DNA of 64,000 nucleotides from Bifidobacterium sp. ESL0769 (GTDB lineage Bacteria > Actinomycetota > Actinomycetes > Actinomycetales > Bifidobacteriaceae): positions 992,001 to 1,056,000 of the forward strand of contig NZ_CP113918.1 in assembly GCF_029395495.1 (NCBI RefSeq), in the 5' to 3' direction. Below, in pieces: positions 1-8,008 of this stretch. The position numbers were made by a program, and so were the translations under genes. Within the stretch, counting starts at the first letter, position 1. Each line of letters starts with the position of its first letter. Below the pieces are notes generated by a model. It did no database searches and was not told the DNA's origin. It was given only the letters and a program-made list of their open reading frames with translations.

Positions 1-383
1 TGGGTTACCGTGTCAGCGACATCAATGTCGTCAATCCCACCGACGTACATCTTTACAAGGTGGTACCGGGGCAGGACCTGCTCACATTGATGACCTGTAC
101 GCCTTACGGCATCAACACGCAACGGTTGGTCATCACCGCCAAAAGAGGCAACCTTCCCAATAAGGTTCCTTACTATCGCGGTGATCAGGACGCCGTGCTC
201 CTGGCGGGAATCACCGGGGTTACCGTTTTGCTGATCGGGTCGCTATGGGCGATGCACCGCAACTACAAGCTGCTCGTACCGCCTTCGTGGCACTACGACG
301 GCTCGCCGGTGGCATGGTGGAGCATGTTCTCGCGCAGGACGGATACCCGTGCGCTCTTCAACAGAGGTCGATGTAAAACATAA
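1..383 (+). CDS. Class C sortase, C-terminal part (gene starts before the window)
   Basis: The visible reading frame (codons from base 3) has no start in the window. It contains TLMTCTPYGINTQR, the sortase motif in which Cys is the nucleophile and the downstream Arg is catalytic; the catalytic His must lie upstream. After it come a linker and one membrane segment (about VLLAGITGVTVLLIGSLW), then a short basic tail. A C-terminal membrane anchor is typical of pilin-polymerising class C sortases, so the enzyme probably joins pilins outside the membrane. A strong hairpin follows the stop, so this is the last gene of its (probably pilus) operon and is not linked to the catabolic operon downstream. 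The family call is firm; the pilus role is inferred. Confidence 0.85.
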   Translation, partial: GYRVSDINVVNPTDVHLYKVVPGQDLLTLMTCTPYGINTQRLVITAKRGNLPNKVPYYRGDQDAVLLAGITGVTVLLIGSLWAMHRNYKLLVPPSWHYDGSPVAWWSMFSRRTDTRALFNRGRCKT

Positions 384-442
384 GTCTGACAGGCGTATCG
401 GCACTGACGGCAGTTCATGCTCGAAGGCGCGAAATGCGAAAG

Positions 443-490
443 AGGGGTTGCAGGGAAACCTATTATTGGTTTCCCTGCAACCCCTTGTTT
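443..490 (+). terminator. Rho-independent terminator after the sortase gene
   Basis: An 18-bp perfect inverted repeat (443-460 with 468-485) encloses a 7-base loop and is followed by a short T-rich stretch. It separates the sortase gene from the kinase operon. Confidence 0.85.
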
Positions 491-841
491 GTGCTTGGCT
501 GCGTTTTCCTGTTCACGAATTTTTATACAGGATTTTCTGATTTTCATCTGTTCTAAGTTCAAAGACTTTCATATTTGTAACATTGGCTCTGCCGTGGGGT
601 GTGTTCGAAATTTTATTTGTTTTTTCATGGTCATGAAAAAATACACACATTGCGTGAAAAAAATTGCTTATGTTTTTCCTTTAATGTCGAGTAAACCCTT
701 AAATAAGGCGATAAGGAGGACAGCTTTCTTGTTGGGAATTTCTTTTGCCGGACTTTAAATTGGGAATGAGCTTGATAGCTGGCGGTTCCTTTCGGAATCG
801 TCCCATTAGAGATTAAAAGAAGTTAGGCAAGGAGGCTGAAT
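486..841 (+). promoter_or_regulatory. Leader and candidate promoter region of the kinase/GRE operon
   Basis: About 350 AT-rich bases without a convincing gene. A promoter-like pair is TTGGGA at 732-737 and TTAAAT at 755-760, with a 17-base spacer. An imperfect inverted repeat (GGTTCC/GGAATC, about 783-798) lies between it and the first gene and could be an operator. The first gene has a good ribosome binding site, AAGGAGG, just before 842. Promoter and operator are guesses from pattern alone. Confidence 0.4.
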
Positions 842-1837
842 ATGGAGAATAATTCAGAAGAGCGTAAGGATTTGGTATCGTTTGGAGATATCAATGCCGA
901 TTACACCCCGATTTTCCGGCGTGGTTTTTCCAAGCAGCGTTGCTATGAGATGAACCTTGGAGGCACGGCATCCAACGTTGCTGTGGCCGCTGCGAGACTT
1001 GGTGCGAATACCTCGTTCGTCGGCAAGGTCGGTGACGATTTCATGGGAAGGTTCCTGCGCAGGGAGCTGCAGAGCAACGGTGTGGATTGCAGTTCGTTGT
1101 TGACCGATTCCGATCTGTTCACTTCGCATGTGTTCGTCAGTCTTTTCAATGGTGAGCGCAGCTTCAGCTTCGCCGTCGACGGCAGTGCTTCACTCAATGT
1201 GAATATGGATGAATTGGATCTCGACAAGGTTCTCAATACCCGCATGCTGTATGTGGCTGGTGTGAGTTTCGTCGACGCTCCCTTGGGACGCACGGCGCAT
1301 GTCCTGCTTTCCGAAGCCAAGAAGCGCAATATCCCCGTGGCCATCGACATGAACTATCGTCCGACCGTCCACAAGTCGCCTCAAAAACTGATCGACGCCT
1401 TGAATGAGGAAATGAGCAACATATCGATTCTCAAGGGTTCCGTTGAAGATTTCGATGTCGTGTTCGGCACCCGCGATTTGGAAGCCGTGTCCCGCCTGGT
1501 CAATCCCAAGGGTGTGCGTCTGTTGATCATGACGGAAGATGCCAGAGGCGCTTCCTGGGCATGGGATGGCGAGGAACACGGCATCAACGGATTCCGCACC
1601 AACCTTATCGACACCACCGGCGCAGGTGACTGCTTCATGGGTGCGTTCCTTTACACGCTCCTGCATCATTGCGATCTGTGCGACCTGAAGAAGGACGAGC
1701 TCAACGAGATGGTCCGTTTCGCCAACGCCGCCGCATCGCTGTGCGTGGAAGGATACGGCGCCGTCGAAGCGATGCCGTACCCGGCCGAGGTCGAGGAACG
1801 CAACGAGAGCCAGACGATCGACGAGAGGAGCGAGTGA
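842..1837 (+). CDS. PfkB/ribokinase-family sugar (or polyol) kinase
   Basis: A 331-residue protein with both PfkB signatures: GGTASNVA near residues 40-47, where the sugar binds, and DTTGAGDCFMGAF, whose GAGD (residues 260-263) supplies the catalytic base Asp263. The length fits fructokinase/2-keto-3-deoxygluconokinase-type members. It would transfer phosphate from ATP to a hydroxyl of its substrate in the cytoplasm. It is the first gene of an operon that continues with a membrane protein, a glycyl radical enzyme, its activase and a DeoC aldolase. I infer that it supplies the phosphorylated substrate for the radical enzyme, or phosphorylates a later intermediate so that DeoC can use it. The substrate cannot be read from the sequence. 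Its stop lies one base before the next start, so the two genes are probably coupled. Confidence 0.85.
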   Translation: MENNSEERKDLVSFGDINADYTPIFRRGFSKQRCYEMNLGGTASNVAVAAARLGANTSFVGKVGDDFMGRFLRRELQSNGVDCSSLLTDSDLFTSHVFVSLFNGERSFSFAVDGSASLNVNMDELDLDKVLNTRMLYVAGVSFVDAPLGRTAHVLLSEAKKRNIPVAIDMNYRPTVHKSPQKLIDALNEEMSNISILKGSVEDFDVVFGTRDLEAVSRLVNPKGVRLLIMTEDARGASWAWDGEEHGINGFRTNLIDTTGAGDCFMGAFLYTLLHHCDLCDLKKDELNEMVRFANAAASLCVEGYGAVEAMPYPAEVEERNESQTIDERSE

Positions 1838-1838
1838 G

Positions 1839-2582
1839 ATGAAAAGCATAAAACAGATGCATTGGTGGACTTTGGTCACCGACCGTGAGCAGTGGACGCT
1901 GAAGCCTTATTCGTTGTTGCGCAGAATCCTTATCAATCTTGTCGGTGTTGTCATCGTCTCCATCGGCATCGGCGTCTGCAATGTCGGCTTCGTGGGCGTC
2001 GACCCGTATGCGGCGTTTTTGATGTCGCTTTCCCATCTTACGGGCATCGCCTACACGTGGATGGTGCCTCTGGTGAACACGATTCTGTTCATACTGATCG
2101 TGATTCCTTTCGACCGTTCGATCTTCGGCTTCGGCATGATCACCAATATGACGCTCGTCGGGTTCTTTACCGATACGTTCACCACGATCTACCATCACTT
2201 CTACAATCCGACGTTCTCTTGGTGGATTCTCGCGATCCATCTGGTTATCGGCCTGTTCTTCTTCTGTCTCGGCGTCTCTCTGCAGATTCGTCCGAACCTC
2301 GGCGCCTGCCCGTATGACGGCATCGCTCCGAGCCTGCACCGTCACTTCCCGAAGATTAGCTACCGCGTGTTCCGCACTTGCCAGGACATCATCACGATCA
2401 TCATCGCCGGTATCCTGATCAAGTTCAACCTCGGCATCGGCATCCTCGGCGTCGGCACGATCATCATGGGCTTCTTCATCGGCACCAGTGTGGACTGGTT
2501 CAGCAAGCATGTCACCGAAAAGCTCCTTGGGGTCCGTGGTGAGAACAACGAGCCCATCAAGAAGGCCGCCCTCGCACAGTAA
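1839..2582 (+). CDS. YczE/YitT-type polytopic membrane protein
   Basis: A 247-residue, very hydrophobic protein with about five membrane segments. Two related motifs, GVDPYAAF near residue 50 and LGACPYDGI near residue 150, indicate the internal repeat of the YczE/YyaS/YitT group. The C-terminal GVGTIIMGFFIGTSVDWF is also typical of YczE members. No biochemical function is established for the group. Its place between a kinase and a glycyl radical enzyme, with TGAG-ATG junction spacing to the kinase, suggests it moves the pathway substrate or product across the membrane. That is inference only. No other transporter gene is visible in this operon. Confidence 0.75.
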   Translation: MKSIKQMHWWTLVTDREQWTLKPYSLLRRILINLVGVVIVSIGIGVCNVGFVGVDPYAAFLMSLSHLTGIAYTWMVPLVNTILFILIVIPFDRSIFGFGMITNMTLVGFFTDTFTTIYHHFYNPTFSWWILAIHLVIGLFFFCLGVSLQIRPNLGACPYDGIAPSLHRHFPKISYRVFRTCQDIITIIIAGILIKFNLGIGILGVGTIIMGFFIGTSVDWFSKHVTEKLLGVRGENNEPIKKAALAQ

Positions 2583-2597
2583 AGCTTCTTTACTTGC

Positions 2598-2636
2598 TAT
2601 GGCTTTATCGGCCTAAAGAGGAGATAAAGCCATAGC
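2598..2636 (+). promoter_or_regulatory. Perfect 13-bp hairpin before the glycyl radical enzyme gene
   Basis: CTATGGCTTTATC (2598-2610) is exactly complementary to 2624-2636, with a 13-base purine-rich loop that contains AAGAGGAG. There is no T-tract. It may stabilise or mark a processing point of the mRNA, giving a different level of the radical enzyme than of the kinase, or it may be an operator for the DeoR-type regulator. Confidence 0.5.
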
Positions 2637-2672
2637 GACATTGGTTATATGACGATTGAAAAGGAGGTCATC

Positions 2673-5087
2673 ATGACCAGCACAATGATGAAAACCAAGG
2701 GCAAAATAGGTTTGCTTGCCCCTAAGCGCACGGAGATTCTCAACGACGAGATACGTTCAGTCAAACCGAGAATCGACGTCGAACGTGCCGGAATCGTTAC
2801 CGAAAGCTATGAGAAGACCGTCGGATTGCCACAAGTGCTTCGCCGCGCATATGCGTTGAAGGATCTGCTGATGAAGAAGACGATTTTCATCGGCGATAAC
2901 GAACTGATTGTAGGTAACCACGGTTCCACACTTCGTTCTGCACCCATCTATCCTGAATTCGGCAGCCTTTCGCGCGAAGAGCTCGAGAAGATGCCGGTTC
3001 GCCAGGTCGATACCCTACAGATTTCGCCCAAGGAAATCGATTATCTGGTCGATGACATCTTCCCGAAGTGGGAAGGCTATTCCACGAGCTCCTTGGCCCG
3101 TAACCTTTTGCCTTCGCAGATCACCGATATTCTAGACTCGCCGTACCGTCCCTTTGATCCTCTAAGCAGGGCTTCGTCTGGTTACGGACATTATCAGCCC
3201 AACATCAAGCGGATCATCAACGAAGGCTTCGAGGGTTCAGAGCGTCTTGCGGCCAAGAAACTCGCGGAGCTTGATCCGACGGATCTGGAATATTCCGACA
3301 AACGTGCGTTCTACATGGCTGTTCAGGTCGTTGTGGACGGCGTACGAGTCTTCCAGCAGCGCTTCTCGGACTTGGCGACTGGTATGGCCAACGAGACCGA
3401 CGACCCGGAACGTGCCAAAGAGCTGAGACTCATCGCCAGCAACTGCGCTCAGGTGCCGTATCGTCCGGCGCGCAATTTCTTCGAGGCGGCGCAATCCTAT
3501 TGGTTCACGCTGCTCATCGATTACTGCGCCCAGAACGGCGGCGCGATTTCCGGTGGGCGTTTCGATCAGTACATGTACCCCTTCTATGTCAAGGATCTCA
3601 AGGACGGAACCTTCACCAAGGACGAGATTTCGACCATCATCCAGGCGTTGTGGGTCAAGCACATGGACCTGATCAAGGCCAAGTCCTATTCGTCGGCACG
3701 CAACAACGGCGGCTTCGCCACCACCATCGGCATCACCCTCGGCGGTGTCGACAAGGATGGCAACGACGCAGTCAATGATTTGTCGTATCTGTGCCTGGAT
3801 GCAGAAGAGGCCGTGTTTAATTCCGAGCCGAACGTAGGCATTCGAGTCAGCAAGAAGACCCCGGACGAGTTCGTGAACCGGGTTCTCCGGATTCTTGGCC
3901 ATAAGGAGGGAGGCAAGGACCCGTTCTTCAACGATGAACGGATCATCCCTGCTCTGATGCGCGAACATGGCATGAGCCTCGAAGAGGCACGTGACTGGTC
4001 GTTGGTCGGCTGCGTGGAACCGACCGGCCAAGGTAACACCATGGCACGCACCAACAGCTGCTACTTCAACCTTGCCAAGTGCCTCGAACTGGCGATCAAC
4101 GACGGCAAATGCCCGATATCCGGCCAGCAACTCGGACCCCATACTGGCCATTTCGCCGATATGAACACCTTCGACGACGTCAAGAAGGCCTACAGCGAGC
4201 AGGTCGACTACTTCGTTTCGCTGATGGTCTGCTCGCTTAACACGATGGCGACGCTTCATAAGCGCCAGACTCCGCACATCTATTCTTCGATTCTAATCGA
4301 CGGATGCCTTGAATCCGGCCATGACTGCACTGATTGCGGTGCTCTCTACGATGCCACAGGCGTCAACGGCGTGGGTCTTTCGGATGTGGCGGATTCGCTG
4401 CTGGTCATGAAGCAGCTGGTATTCGACGAGTCGAAGATGAGCCGTGAGGAACTTGTCAAGTCTCTTGAGACCGACTTCTCCGACAAGGTGATCCAACAGC
4501 GTTGCCTAAACGTTCCGAAGTACGGCAACGACAACGACGAGGCCGATGAGATGGTCGCGTACGTGGCCAAGCAGTACTCCGATTCTGTGCGTCGTTTCAA
4601 GAGCCCGGGCGGCGGCCATTATATTCCCGGCCTGTTCTGCCTTTCCTCGAACACGCCGCTCGGCCGTCAAGTCGGTGCGCTTCCCAGTGGTCGTAAGGCT
4701 TTGACACCGTTGGCCGACGGTGGCATCTCGCCCAAGCAAGGTGAAGATGTCGAAGGGCCGACAGCCGAGATGAAGTCCGTGGCGAGCTGGGACCAGACGC
4801 AGGCGCTCAACGGCGTATGCCTTAACATCAAGTTCGTCCCGGCTCTGATTCGCAATGCGACGGATCGCCAGAAGGTCGTCGATCTGATTCGCGGTTACTT
4901 CGATATCGGCGGTGTCCATATCCAGCTCAACGTGTTGTCTTCCGAGACGCTCATCAACGCGCAGAAGCACCCTGAGAACTACCGTGGTTTGGTGGTTCGC
5001 GTGGCCGGATATTCGGCGTTCTTCGTGGAGTTGGATCGTGACATCCAAAACGAGATCATCTCGCGAACCGTCAATGAAAGCATCTGA
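2673..5087 (+). CDS. Glycyl radical enzyme, eliminase/dehydratase type, unknown substrate
   Basis: An 804-residue PFL-like barrel. The thiyl-radical cysteine is Cys447 in SLVGCVEPTGQG, followed by Glu449, the base found in GRE eliminases (diol dehydratases, choline lyase, isethionate lyase). PFL instead has two adjacent cysteines. The radical glycine is Gly779 in VRVAGYSAFF, 26 residues from the end. In the conserved segment NGGAISGGRFDQYMYPFY, the positions that are His-Ser in B12-independent glycerol/propanediol dehydratases appear to be Gly-Ala, so ordinary propanediol or glycerol is unlikely. I chose ATG 2673 because AAAAGGAGG sits correctly before it; an in-frame ATG at 2649 lies upstream of that site. 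The activase follows 11 bases after the stop. The enzyme should be active only without oxygen. Confidence 0.9.
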   Translation: MTSTMMKTKGKIGLLAPKRTEILNDEIRSVKPRIDVERAGIVTESYEKTVGLPQVLRRAYALKDLLMKKTIFIGDNELIVGNHGSTLRSAPIYPEFGSLSREELEKMPVRQVDTLQISPKEIDYLVDDIFPKWEGYSTSSLARNLLPSQITDILDSPYRPFDPLSRASSGYGHYQPNIKRIINEGFEGSERLAAKKLAELDPTDLEYSDKRAFYMAVQVVVDGVRVFQQRFSDLATGMANETDDPERAKELRLIASNCAQVPYRPARNFFEAAQSYWFTLLIDYCAQNGGAISGGRFDQYMYPFYVKDLKDGTFTKDEISTIIQALWVKHMDLIKAKSYSSARNNGGFATTIGITLGGVDKDGNDAVNDLSYLCLDAEEAVFNSEPNVGIRVSKKTPDEFVNRVLRILGHKEGGKDPFFNDERIIPALMREHGMSLEEARDWSLVGCVEPTGQGNTMARTNSCYFNLAKCLELAINDGKCPISGQQLGPHTGHFADMNTFDDVKKAYSEQVDYFVSLMVCSLNTMATLHKRQTPHIYSSILIDGCLESGHDCTDCGALYDATGVNGVGLSDVADSLLVMKQLVFDESKMSREELVKSLETDFSDKVIQQRCLNVPKYGNDNDEADEMVAYVAKQYSDSVRRFKSPGGGHYIPGLFCLSSNTPLGRQVGALPSGRKALTPLADGGISPKQGEDVEGPTAEMKSVASWDQTQALNGVCLNIKFVPALIRNATDRQKVVDLIRGYFDIGGVHIQLNVLSSETLINAQKHPENYRGLVVRVAGYSAFFVELDRDIQNEIISRTVNESI

Positions 5088-5098
5088 GAGGTAAGAAA

Positions 5099-6094
5099 TT
5101 GGCAACGGACCATCCGTCCATGGGACGAGTATTCAATATCCAGCGGTTCTCGATTCACGACGGACCGGGCATACGCACCGTGGTGTTCCTGAAGGGTTGC
5201 TCCTACTCGTGCACCTGGTGTGCCAACCCGGAAGGCATCAAGTCGTATCGTCAGGTGATGTTCTCGTCGAAGAAATGCATCGAATGCGGTCTTTGCGTTG
5301 AAGCGGCGCAGAACGGTGAAGTCGAGATGCAGAATGGAAAATTGGTGCTGCACCGTGAACGGATACGTCCGTCGCAACTCGAATGGGTAAAGGCGTGCCC
5401 TACAGGGGCTTTGAAGATCGTCGGCGATATGCAGAGCGCCGAGGAAGTCACCGAAAAGGTCTTGCGGGACATGCCTTTCTATCGCAGAAGCGGGCAGGGA
5501 GGTGTCACTTTTTCCGGAGGGGAGCCGTTGGTACAGGCCAGATTCGTCGATGAGACGGCAGGGCTGTGCAAAGAGCACGGTCTGCATACCGCGGTCGAAA
5601 CGGCTGCCGGTGTGCCTTTGAAATCGATTGTCGAGGTAAGCGACAACATCGATCTGTTCATCTGCAGCCTGACCTCCACCGACCCGGAAACCTACCGGAA
5701 GTATATGGGACATTCCAACGAGACTTCATTGGCCAATATCCGTTGGATGGCCCGTTACGATCCGGAACGGCTCTGCGTGAGGTCCCCGCTGATACCGGGC
5801 GTCAACATGGAGAACGGTCAGGTCGAGGACATGATCGAATTCCTCACCGATGCCGGGGTGAAATACTACGATGTGCTGCCATTCCACCGTTTGGGCACTT
5901 CGAAATATACAGGACTGGGAAGGGCTTACGACTTTGCCAAGCTCGACCCGCCCAGTGATCAAAGCATGGAAGAAATTCGTGGCGAGATTCGTCGTCACGG
6001 TATGAGCACGGATTTTCCCAAAGGCCTGTCCGACGGGCACAAGGCGGAGATACGTCAAGATTTTTCAGTTACAAAAAGGAGTAAAAATGACTGA
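5099..6094 (+). CDS. Glycyl radical enzyme activating enzyme (radical SAM)
   Basis: A 331-residue protein with the activase opening FSIHDGPGIRTVVFLKGC and the radical-SAM triad Cys34-x3-Cys38-x2-Cys41, then SGGEPL in the SAM-binding region. Between them is a ferredoxin-like insert with Cys60, Cys63, Cys66 and Cys100 (ACPTGAL). That is enough for one extra [4Fe-4S] cluster, whereas many non-PFL activases have eight cysteines for two. It should use SAM and an electron donor to place the radical on Gly779 of the upstream enzyme. The start is TTG 5099, supported by GAGAGG seven bases upstream; an in-frame ATG at 5120 is a possible alternative. The end overlaps the next gene by 8 bases. Confidence 0.92.
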   Translation: MATDHPSMGRVFNIQRFSIHDGPGIRTVVFLKGCSYSCTWCANPEGIKSYRQVMFSSKKCIECGLCVEAAQNGEVEMQNGKLVLHRERIRPSQLEWVKACPTGALKIVGDMQSAEEVTEKVLRDMPFYRRSGQGGVTFSGGEPLVQARFVDETAGLCKEHGLHTAVETAAGVPLKSIVEVSDNIDLFICSLTSTDPETYRKYMGHSNETSLANIRWMARYDPERLCVRSPLIPGVNMENGQVEDMIEFLTDAGVKYYDVLPFHRLGTSKYTGLGRAYDFAKLDPPSDQSMEEIRGEIRRHGMSTDFPKGLSDGHKAEIRQDFSVTKRSKND

Positions 6095-6812
6095 AGGAAC
6101 AACACAACGCAAACCTGCGCAAGAGATGACGAAGGCGGAATTGGCCAGATATATCGACCATACGATTCTGCGTCCCGAAGCCACTGAAGACGAGATCAGG
6201 CAGATCACGCGCGACGGTGTCGACTTCGGGGTGGCATCGGTCTGCGTTAACCCTGCATCGCTTGATTTTGCGGCTCCTATTGTGGAGAACACGAGCACAG
6301 GTCTATCGGTCGTCTGCGATTTTCCCTTCGGGCAGGGGACTGCCGAAGACAAGACGCAATTGGCCAAGGAATATTGCCGTCATGAAGGTCTGACGGATCT
6401 GGATATGGTCATCAACTATGGCATGGTCCGTTCCGGGCATGCGGCCGAGGCTGGTGAGGAACTGCGTGGTGCCGTCGATGCCTGTCGGCAGGCCGGGGTG
6501 GTTTCCAAGGTCATCATCGAGACGGATGCGCTTTCCGACGAGCAGATTGTCGAAGCCACCGAAGCGGTGATTGCTTCCGGCGCCGATTTCGTCAAGACCT
6601 CCACTGGCTTTTATACCGGCGGCCCGACGGTAGGCGGTTCGGTCGAAGTGATGAAGAAGGTCATGAACGCCGCAAACGGGCGTATCAAGGTCAAGGCTTC
6701 GGCTCACATCCGCACCCGTGAGCATTTCCTGGCGCTTATTGATCTTGGTGTCGACCGTATTGGCCTCAACTGCACTTCCACGCCGAAGGTGCTGTCGGGT
6801 GCTGCAGAATAG
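6087..6812 (+). CDS. DeoC-family class I aldolase linked to the glycyl radical enzyme
   Basis: A 241-residue protein of the deoxyribose-phosphate aldolase family. Lys170 in DFVKTSTGF is the Schiff-base lysine, Lys203 in KVKASAHIRT is the second active-site lysine, and DLDMVIN carries the proton-relay Asp. Where canonical DeoC has Gly-Gly after the second lysine (KASGGI, as in the other DeoC at 25.3 kb), this one has Ala206-His207. That loop contacts the substrate phosphate, so the specificity may differ. Known chemistry is 2-deoxyribose-5-P to glyceraldehyde-3-P plus acetaldehyde. It overlaps the activase gene and has its own AAGGAG site. I expect it to cleave the product of the radical enzyme; the exact sugar is unknown. 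Confidence 0.88.
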   Translation: MTEGTTQRKPAQEMTKAELARYIDHTILRPEATEDEIRQITRDGVDFGVASVCVNPASLDFAAPIVENTSTGLSVVCDFPFGQGTAEDKTQLAKEYCRHEGLTDLDMVINYGMVRSGHAAEAGEELRGAVDACRQAGVVSKVIIETDALSDEQIVEATEAVIASGADFVKTSTGFYTGGPTVGGSVEVMKKVMNAANGRIKVKASAHIRTREHFLALIDLGVDRIGLNCTSTPKVLSGAAE

Positions 6813-6908
6813 AAAACTGAAAGCAGCGAATTACCGTATTGGCGGCTGCAAGGCTCATACATCGACGTGAAGTAATTGATGGTTGCCTTTGGGCCACCAA
6901 TCCAAAGC

Positions 6909-6942
6909 AAAAGGTGGGAATCTTTATGGATTCCCACCTTTT
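6909..6942. terminator. Bidirectional terminator between the GRE operon and the DeoR-type gene
   Basis: A perfect 14-bp stem (6909-6922 with 6929-6942), loop TTTATG. A-tract and T-tract flanks make it suitable for both convergent transcripts. Confidence 0.9.
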
Positions 6943-6978
6943 CGTATTCATCGTTGTCTCGATGCGGTAAGGCAAGAG

Positions 6979-7800
6979 TTATTGTGATTGCTTGTTTGTC
7001 TTGTCGCTATCGGTTTCAGGGCCGACTGTGATCAGTTGGGTATGGGCTTCAATCAACTGTTCAGGCCTGATGTTTTCAGGTGTCTTGTCAGTGATGATGT
7101 AATCGAAATCGGATAAGGTGCCGGCGATGTACAGTGCGCGCTTGCTGAATTTCGAGCTGTCGGCCAGAAGAATCTTGGTTTCCGATATTGAAAGCATAGT
7201 CGACTTCAGTTCGGCGGTGGCATCATAGGAATCGGCGGCGCCGCGGCTGGTGACGGAAGTCGTGGATATGAAACAGATATCGGCTTGTAGCGATTGCAGG
7301 GCGTGAATTGCCATATGGCCATGGAAGGCGTTGGCCCAAGGATAATAGAGGCCGCCGGTCATATACAGGCGTATGCCGGAGGCACTCATCAGCTGTTCGC
7401 CCGCAAAGACGGAATTGGTGATGACGGTCAGCGGAGCTTTCTTTTTGATGAAATCCAGCAAAGGCAATACCGTCGACGAATCATCGAGGATGATGGTCGA
7501 GTCGGGGCGGATGAATTCAGAGGCCTTGGTACAGATAATCTCCTTGGCTGCCAGGTTACTTTCGTATCTTGAAGAAGGTGGTATCTCGCTGGTGAAAGAC
7601 CGCGAAAGCACGACTATACCATTGTCGAGCTGAAGAATGCCCTCCTTCTCGAGCTTCTTGATGTCCCGGTAGATAGTGACATCCGAAAAATGCAGTTGTT
7701 CCGCGATGTCCTTGACCTTGGTAGGACCATTTTCCGCCAGCAAATGCTGAATCTGGACATGCCTCGCGCCGATGTCCTCTCGTTGGTTTCCCTGCATCAT
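6979..7800 (-). CDS. DeoR-family transcription regulator, likely controls the GRE operon
   Basis: A 273-residue protein with an N-terminal winged helix-turn-helix (about residues 10-60, KVKDIAEQLHFSDVTIYRDI) and the DeoR sensor domain, a sugar-phosphate-isomerase-like fold (TVITNSVFAGEQL, MTGGLYYP, ILLADSSKF). DeoR proteins usually repress sugar operons and are released by a phosphorylated sugar. It is convergent with the kinase/GRE/DeoC operon and is the only regulator beside it, so I infer it senses a phosphorylated intermediate of that pathway. The start is ambiguous: two ATGs in a row (7800 and 7797) follow AAGAAGG, and the second has the better spacing. The roughly 210 bases upstream (7801-8008) hold its promoter and the end of pta, and no gene. 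Confidence 0.85.
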   Translation of the reverse strand: MMQGNQREDIGARHVQIQHLLAENGPTKVKDIAEQLHFSDVTIYRDIKKLEKEGILQLDNGIVVLSRSFTSEIPPSSRYESNLAAKEIICTKASEFIRPDSTIILDDSSTVLPLLDFIKKKAPLTVITNSVFAGEQLMSASGIRLYMTGGLYYPWANAFHGHMAIHALQSLQADICFISTTSVTSRGAADSYDATAELKSTMLSISETKILLADSSKFSKRALYIAGTLSDFDYIITDKTPENIRPEQLIEAHTQLITVGPETDSDKTNKQSQ

Positions 7801-8008
7801 ACCTTCTTTTTTCTTCGGCCTTGTTATGGCTGAGGCGGAAAAGCCGTAATCGTTTTTCGGAAGCTGGATGGACGTTTCTCTGATTGTTTGTCCTCCCCGG
7901 CAAGTGTCATAAAAGCAATCGGGACATGTAAAGAATCGTCAATCTTTTATAAGATCTGTGGGTCGCTTTATATATCCCGGTTGCTTGATCAACACTGTCG
8001 TTGGCTGT

